From Opisthocomus hoazin (Eukaryota > Chordata > Aves > Opisthocomiformes > Opisthocomidae): 64,000 nt of DNA. The notes beneath the pieces were generated by a model, which did not search any database, was not told the origin of the DNA, and worked only from the letters and a program-made list of their open reading frames with translations. The stretch is from NCBI RefSeq assembly GCF_030867145.1, contig NC_134441.1, forward strand, positions 8,912,992 through 8,976,991, read 5' to 3'. This document shows positions 58,081-64,000 of the stretch, in pieces (the first letter of the stretch is position 1; each line of letters begins with the position of its first letter). Both the position numbers and the translations under genes were made by a program.

Positions 58081-60541
58081 CAAACTGAGGTTTTCTGGCC
58101 CTCCCGGAGTTCCTGAGCAGCGGGACCAAATACCCACGTGCTGGTGGAACCGGAGATGCTACTTTTATCCTTTTCCTGTGGAGAAGTGCAGCTCTCCGTG
58201 GCTGCGAGGGGCCAGGGGGCTCGCGCGGTGCTGGCGGTGGGGCGTGCGGGGCCAGGGAGCCTGGTGCTGGGCAGCCCGAGCTGCAGGGCTGGGACGGACC
58301 CCGCGGAGGGGACGGGGCGCGTCGCAGCTCGCTCGCCGCTGAGGAGGAGCGCGTCTGCACGGCACCGTTTGGAGCAGTTGCAGTCTCCTCTGCCCAGAGA
58401 TTTTTGCAGATCCAAGTGCAATCCGAGGTCAGCTCACGCAGAAGAGCTGAGCTGGTTTGTGGGCTTTCAGCCGAGCCCGTGTTAATGAAGGGTGGCAGGG
58501 GAGAATAGAGGGAGTCCCAGGGGCTGTCCCGTGGGTCCGGCACCGCAGCCCTGAGGGGCTGGGGGCTTGTCCCTGGGCTGCCTGCAGCACACCTCGGCTC
58601 CTTCTCTTCCCCCCCATAAGCAGAAATCTCTGGACTGTGCTTGGCAGCGGGAGAAAGAGATCACTGAGGAGGCCTGGTCCGAGCGTGTTGGTACGGTTGA
58701 AGGCACTTGGGAATCACAGAGAGTGTGCTTCCCCCCGCCCACAAAAATAACCCCACAAAAAAGCAGTAAAATGTGAAGTGCCCACGTAACCCTTACATCA
58801 GGGCAAACGTGTCCTTTTAAAACGACCTCTGCTACTGAAGCAGTCTGATTTCCCTCTGAGCAAACCCCCGCTACCCATCTCTGAAACGCTGGCGATGAGC
58901 TCCGAGATCCTGGCGACAGGTTGACTTGTTTTCTGCCACCTCTACCTTTGCAGCTGCACCGCAGCTCTTGCACAACACTTGCCTCTCGGGGCCCCGCTCC
59001 ACTGCAGCTATTCAGCTCAAAAATAGTATTTCCTCCTTTTCTGCATGAGATCTTTTATTTGTGCTGCCGCCGCTTCTGGCACCTGCACGAGTCGTCCCTC
59101 TTCTGCCGGACAAACCGCAGCAGGTTCAGCTCGCATCCTTCGGGTAACCGCTGCCTCCATCCCTGCCCGCCCACCACGAGCCGTGGCGAGGGGCTCTGCC
59201 CGGGCAGGGGGACGTGCCCAGCCCGCCCGCGGCTCGTGGTGCCGCGTTCGCTGCCGGCGCGGGGCTGGAAGTGACGGTGCGCGACCCGGTCTGCTGCAGG
59301 GGTGCCGGGGGGCTGCCCTCGCCGTGGCCCTGCAGCCAGCTCTGCCGCGCAGGGCGGGTGAAGATGGTGGCAACGTGCACCCGCTCTGCGACTCGGACAG
59401 CCGCTGCTCCTGCGAGGTGATGGAGGGCGATGCTCGGGCGTCCGGTGCCCACGGGGGACACCAGCAAAGCCGCCTACGGGCCCCGCGGCGGCCGGGCTCC
59501 CCGGGCTGGCTGCCCCGCCGTCGTGCCCGTGTTGCGGCAGGCTCGGCACCGCGTTTCTCCCTGCTTCTGCAAGAGGGTTTGCGCTGCGGCGGCCTGGGAC
59601 GCTGGCGTTGAGCCCAGCTCCGCTCCTCTGCAGCTGCCCCAGCCGAGGTGGGCTCGGGGACGGCTCCTGGCTCGCCCGGCCGGGGGGCAGCACCGGGGGG
59701 TCCGCACCCCTGGCAGACCTGGTGACACGGCTTGGCCCCGCAGCGATGGGTCGTTGTTTTCCCTGCTGACTTGGCGTCCTGGCTGCACAGATTTTCTGCT
59801 GGAGTTGCAGATTGTTTTCCATTTCCTGGGAGTGTGCTCGGGCTCTCTCTAGCGCGCAGTCTGCTTCGGGATTATTTTTTGTTACGGTTCCCAGGGACCT
59901 GGTGCCTCACGCCAAACTCTCTGCAGCTGCGTTGTCCTCTCCCGGTGAGCCGGGCTGTGGCACGGGGCTGCCCACACTGCTGAGCTCTCCGGAGGGCAGC
60001 TCAATGGACGCGACCGCCGCTGTCACAGGGGCAGTCTGGGGCCCAGGGCTGGCACTCGGCATCGGTCCGTCGCTGCCCGGGACGTGCCGTGGCCGTGGTG
60101 CAGCCCTGTGCCGTGAGCAGTCTCGGGGCCGGGCTGGCGAGCGTTTGCTCGGCAGCGTGCGGTGGCTGGGTCCGTCTGCAGTTCCCAGGCTGCCGACGCC
60201 GTGCAGTTCCTCGCTGAGCTGCCTTGGTCCTGCTCGCTGGTCTGACCCACCCTGCACCCGGGGCCGGCAAGCTGGCACCCATTATTGTCACGGAGGTGTG
60301 CAGCGCCTCATTTTTTCAGCAAGGGGAGGCAGCTAACATGCTCGTTTGGGTCATCCCATTGCAGCTTGTCCCTTCCCTCTCCCTTGTGTGACCTCAGATG
60401 GGGACTGAGCAGCTGTGCTGGCACCCCAGCATGTCTGGCATTGATGGGTGCAGATGGCTGTGGGTGCAGGAGCAGCTCCCCGGAGAGCTGGGGCTGCGGG
60501 AGCAGAGCACCCACCTCTCCCTGCCTGTCCCTCCTCTGCAG

Positions 60542-64000
<3,459 letters not shown>

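Larger units (their letters stand above)
56774..60541 (+). other. PLEKHA2: PLEKHA2 5' intron
   Basis: This is intronic whichever of the two candidate first-exon donors is used. No coding exon is recognised. It contains a 26-bp duplication, an AT-balanced stretch at 57520-58080 and a less GC-rich stretch at 58740-59060. Confidence 0.6.

Overview
This window is vertebrate nuclear DNA, most likely from a bird or another sauropsid. The 3' end of a CR1 LINE lies in an intron at about 43.52-43.59 kb. The sequence is GC-rich, CpG-dense and full of minisatellites, as expected of an avian microchromosome. The genes have small exons with ordinary splice sites, and I see nothing prokaryotic, plasmid-like or viral.

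Three genes on the + strand can be supported. (1) TACC1, a centrosome and microtubule-associated coiled-coil protein, is complete in 13 coding exons from 24220 to 43986 (794 codons by my exon sum). Its 3' UTR runs to a poly(A) signal at 47527. A second possible first exon lies upstream at 16696-16748 in its own CpG island. (2) A small three-exon LY6/uPAR-family gene (126 aa, GPI-anchored three-finger protein) spans 48267-51155, with a poly(A) signal at 51264. (3) The 5' part of PLEKHA2 (TAPP2) has its start-codon exon at 60565, followed by two complete exons and the first 15 bases of another cut by the window end. Its CpG-island promoter and likely non-coding first exon are near 55.5-56.8 kb.

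Layout: 1-16.5 kb is gene-poor, with GC-rich unique sequence broken by AT-rich islands that look like candidate conserved non-coding elements. 16.1-24 kb holds the alternative TACC1 promoter, several tandem repeats and the main TACC1 CpG island. 24.2-47.55 kb is TACC1. 48.2-51.3 kb is the LY6 gene. 51.3-55.4 kb is intergenic. 55.4-64 kb is PLEKHA2.

The TACC1-PLEKHA2 order and orientation match what I recall of the mammalian 8p11 block (FGFR1-TACC1-PLEKHA2). I do not recall a LY6 gene between them in mammals, so that gene is the main gene-level surprise. The most unusual structural features are the GC-AG first intron of TACC1 and a C17...G17 pair inside that intron that could form a perfect hairpin. 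The putative Met-Gly (myristoylation-type) alternative TACC1 N terminus is also notable. I found no tRNA, rRNA, CRISPR, IS element or provirus. Gene assignments rest on protein resemblance known from memory; no search was run.
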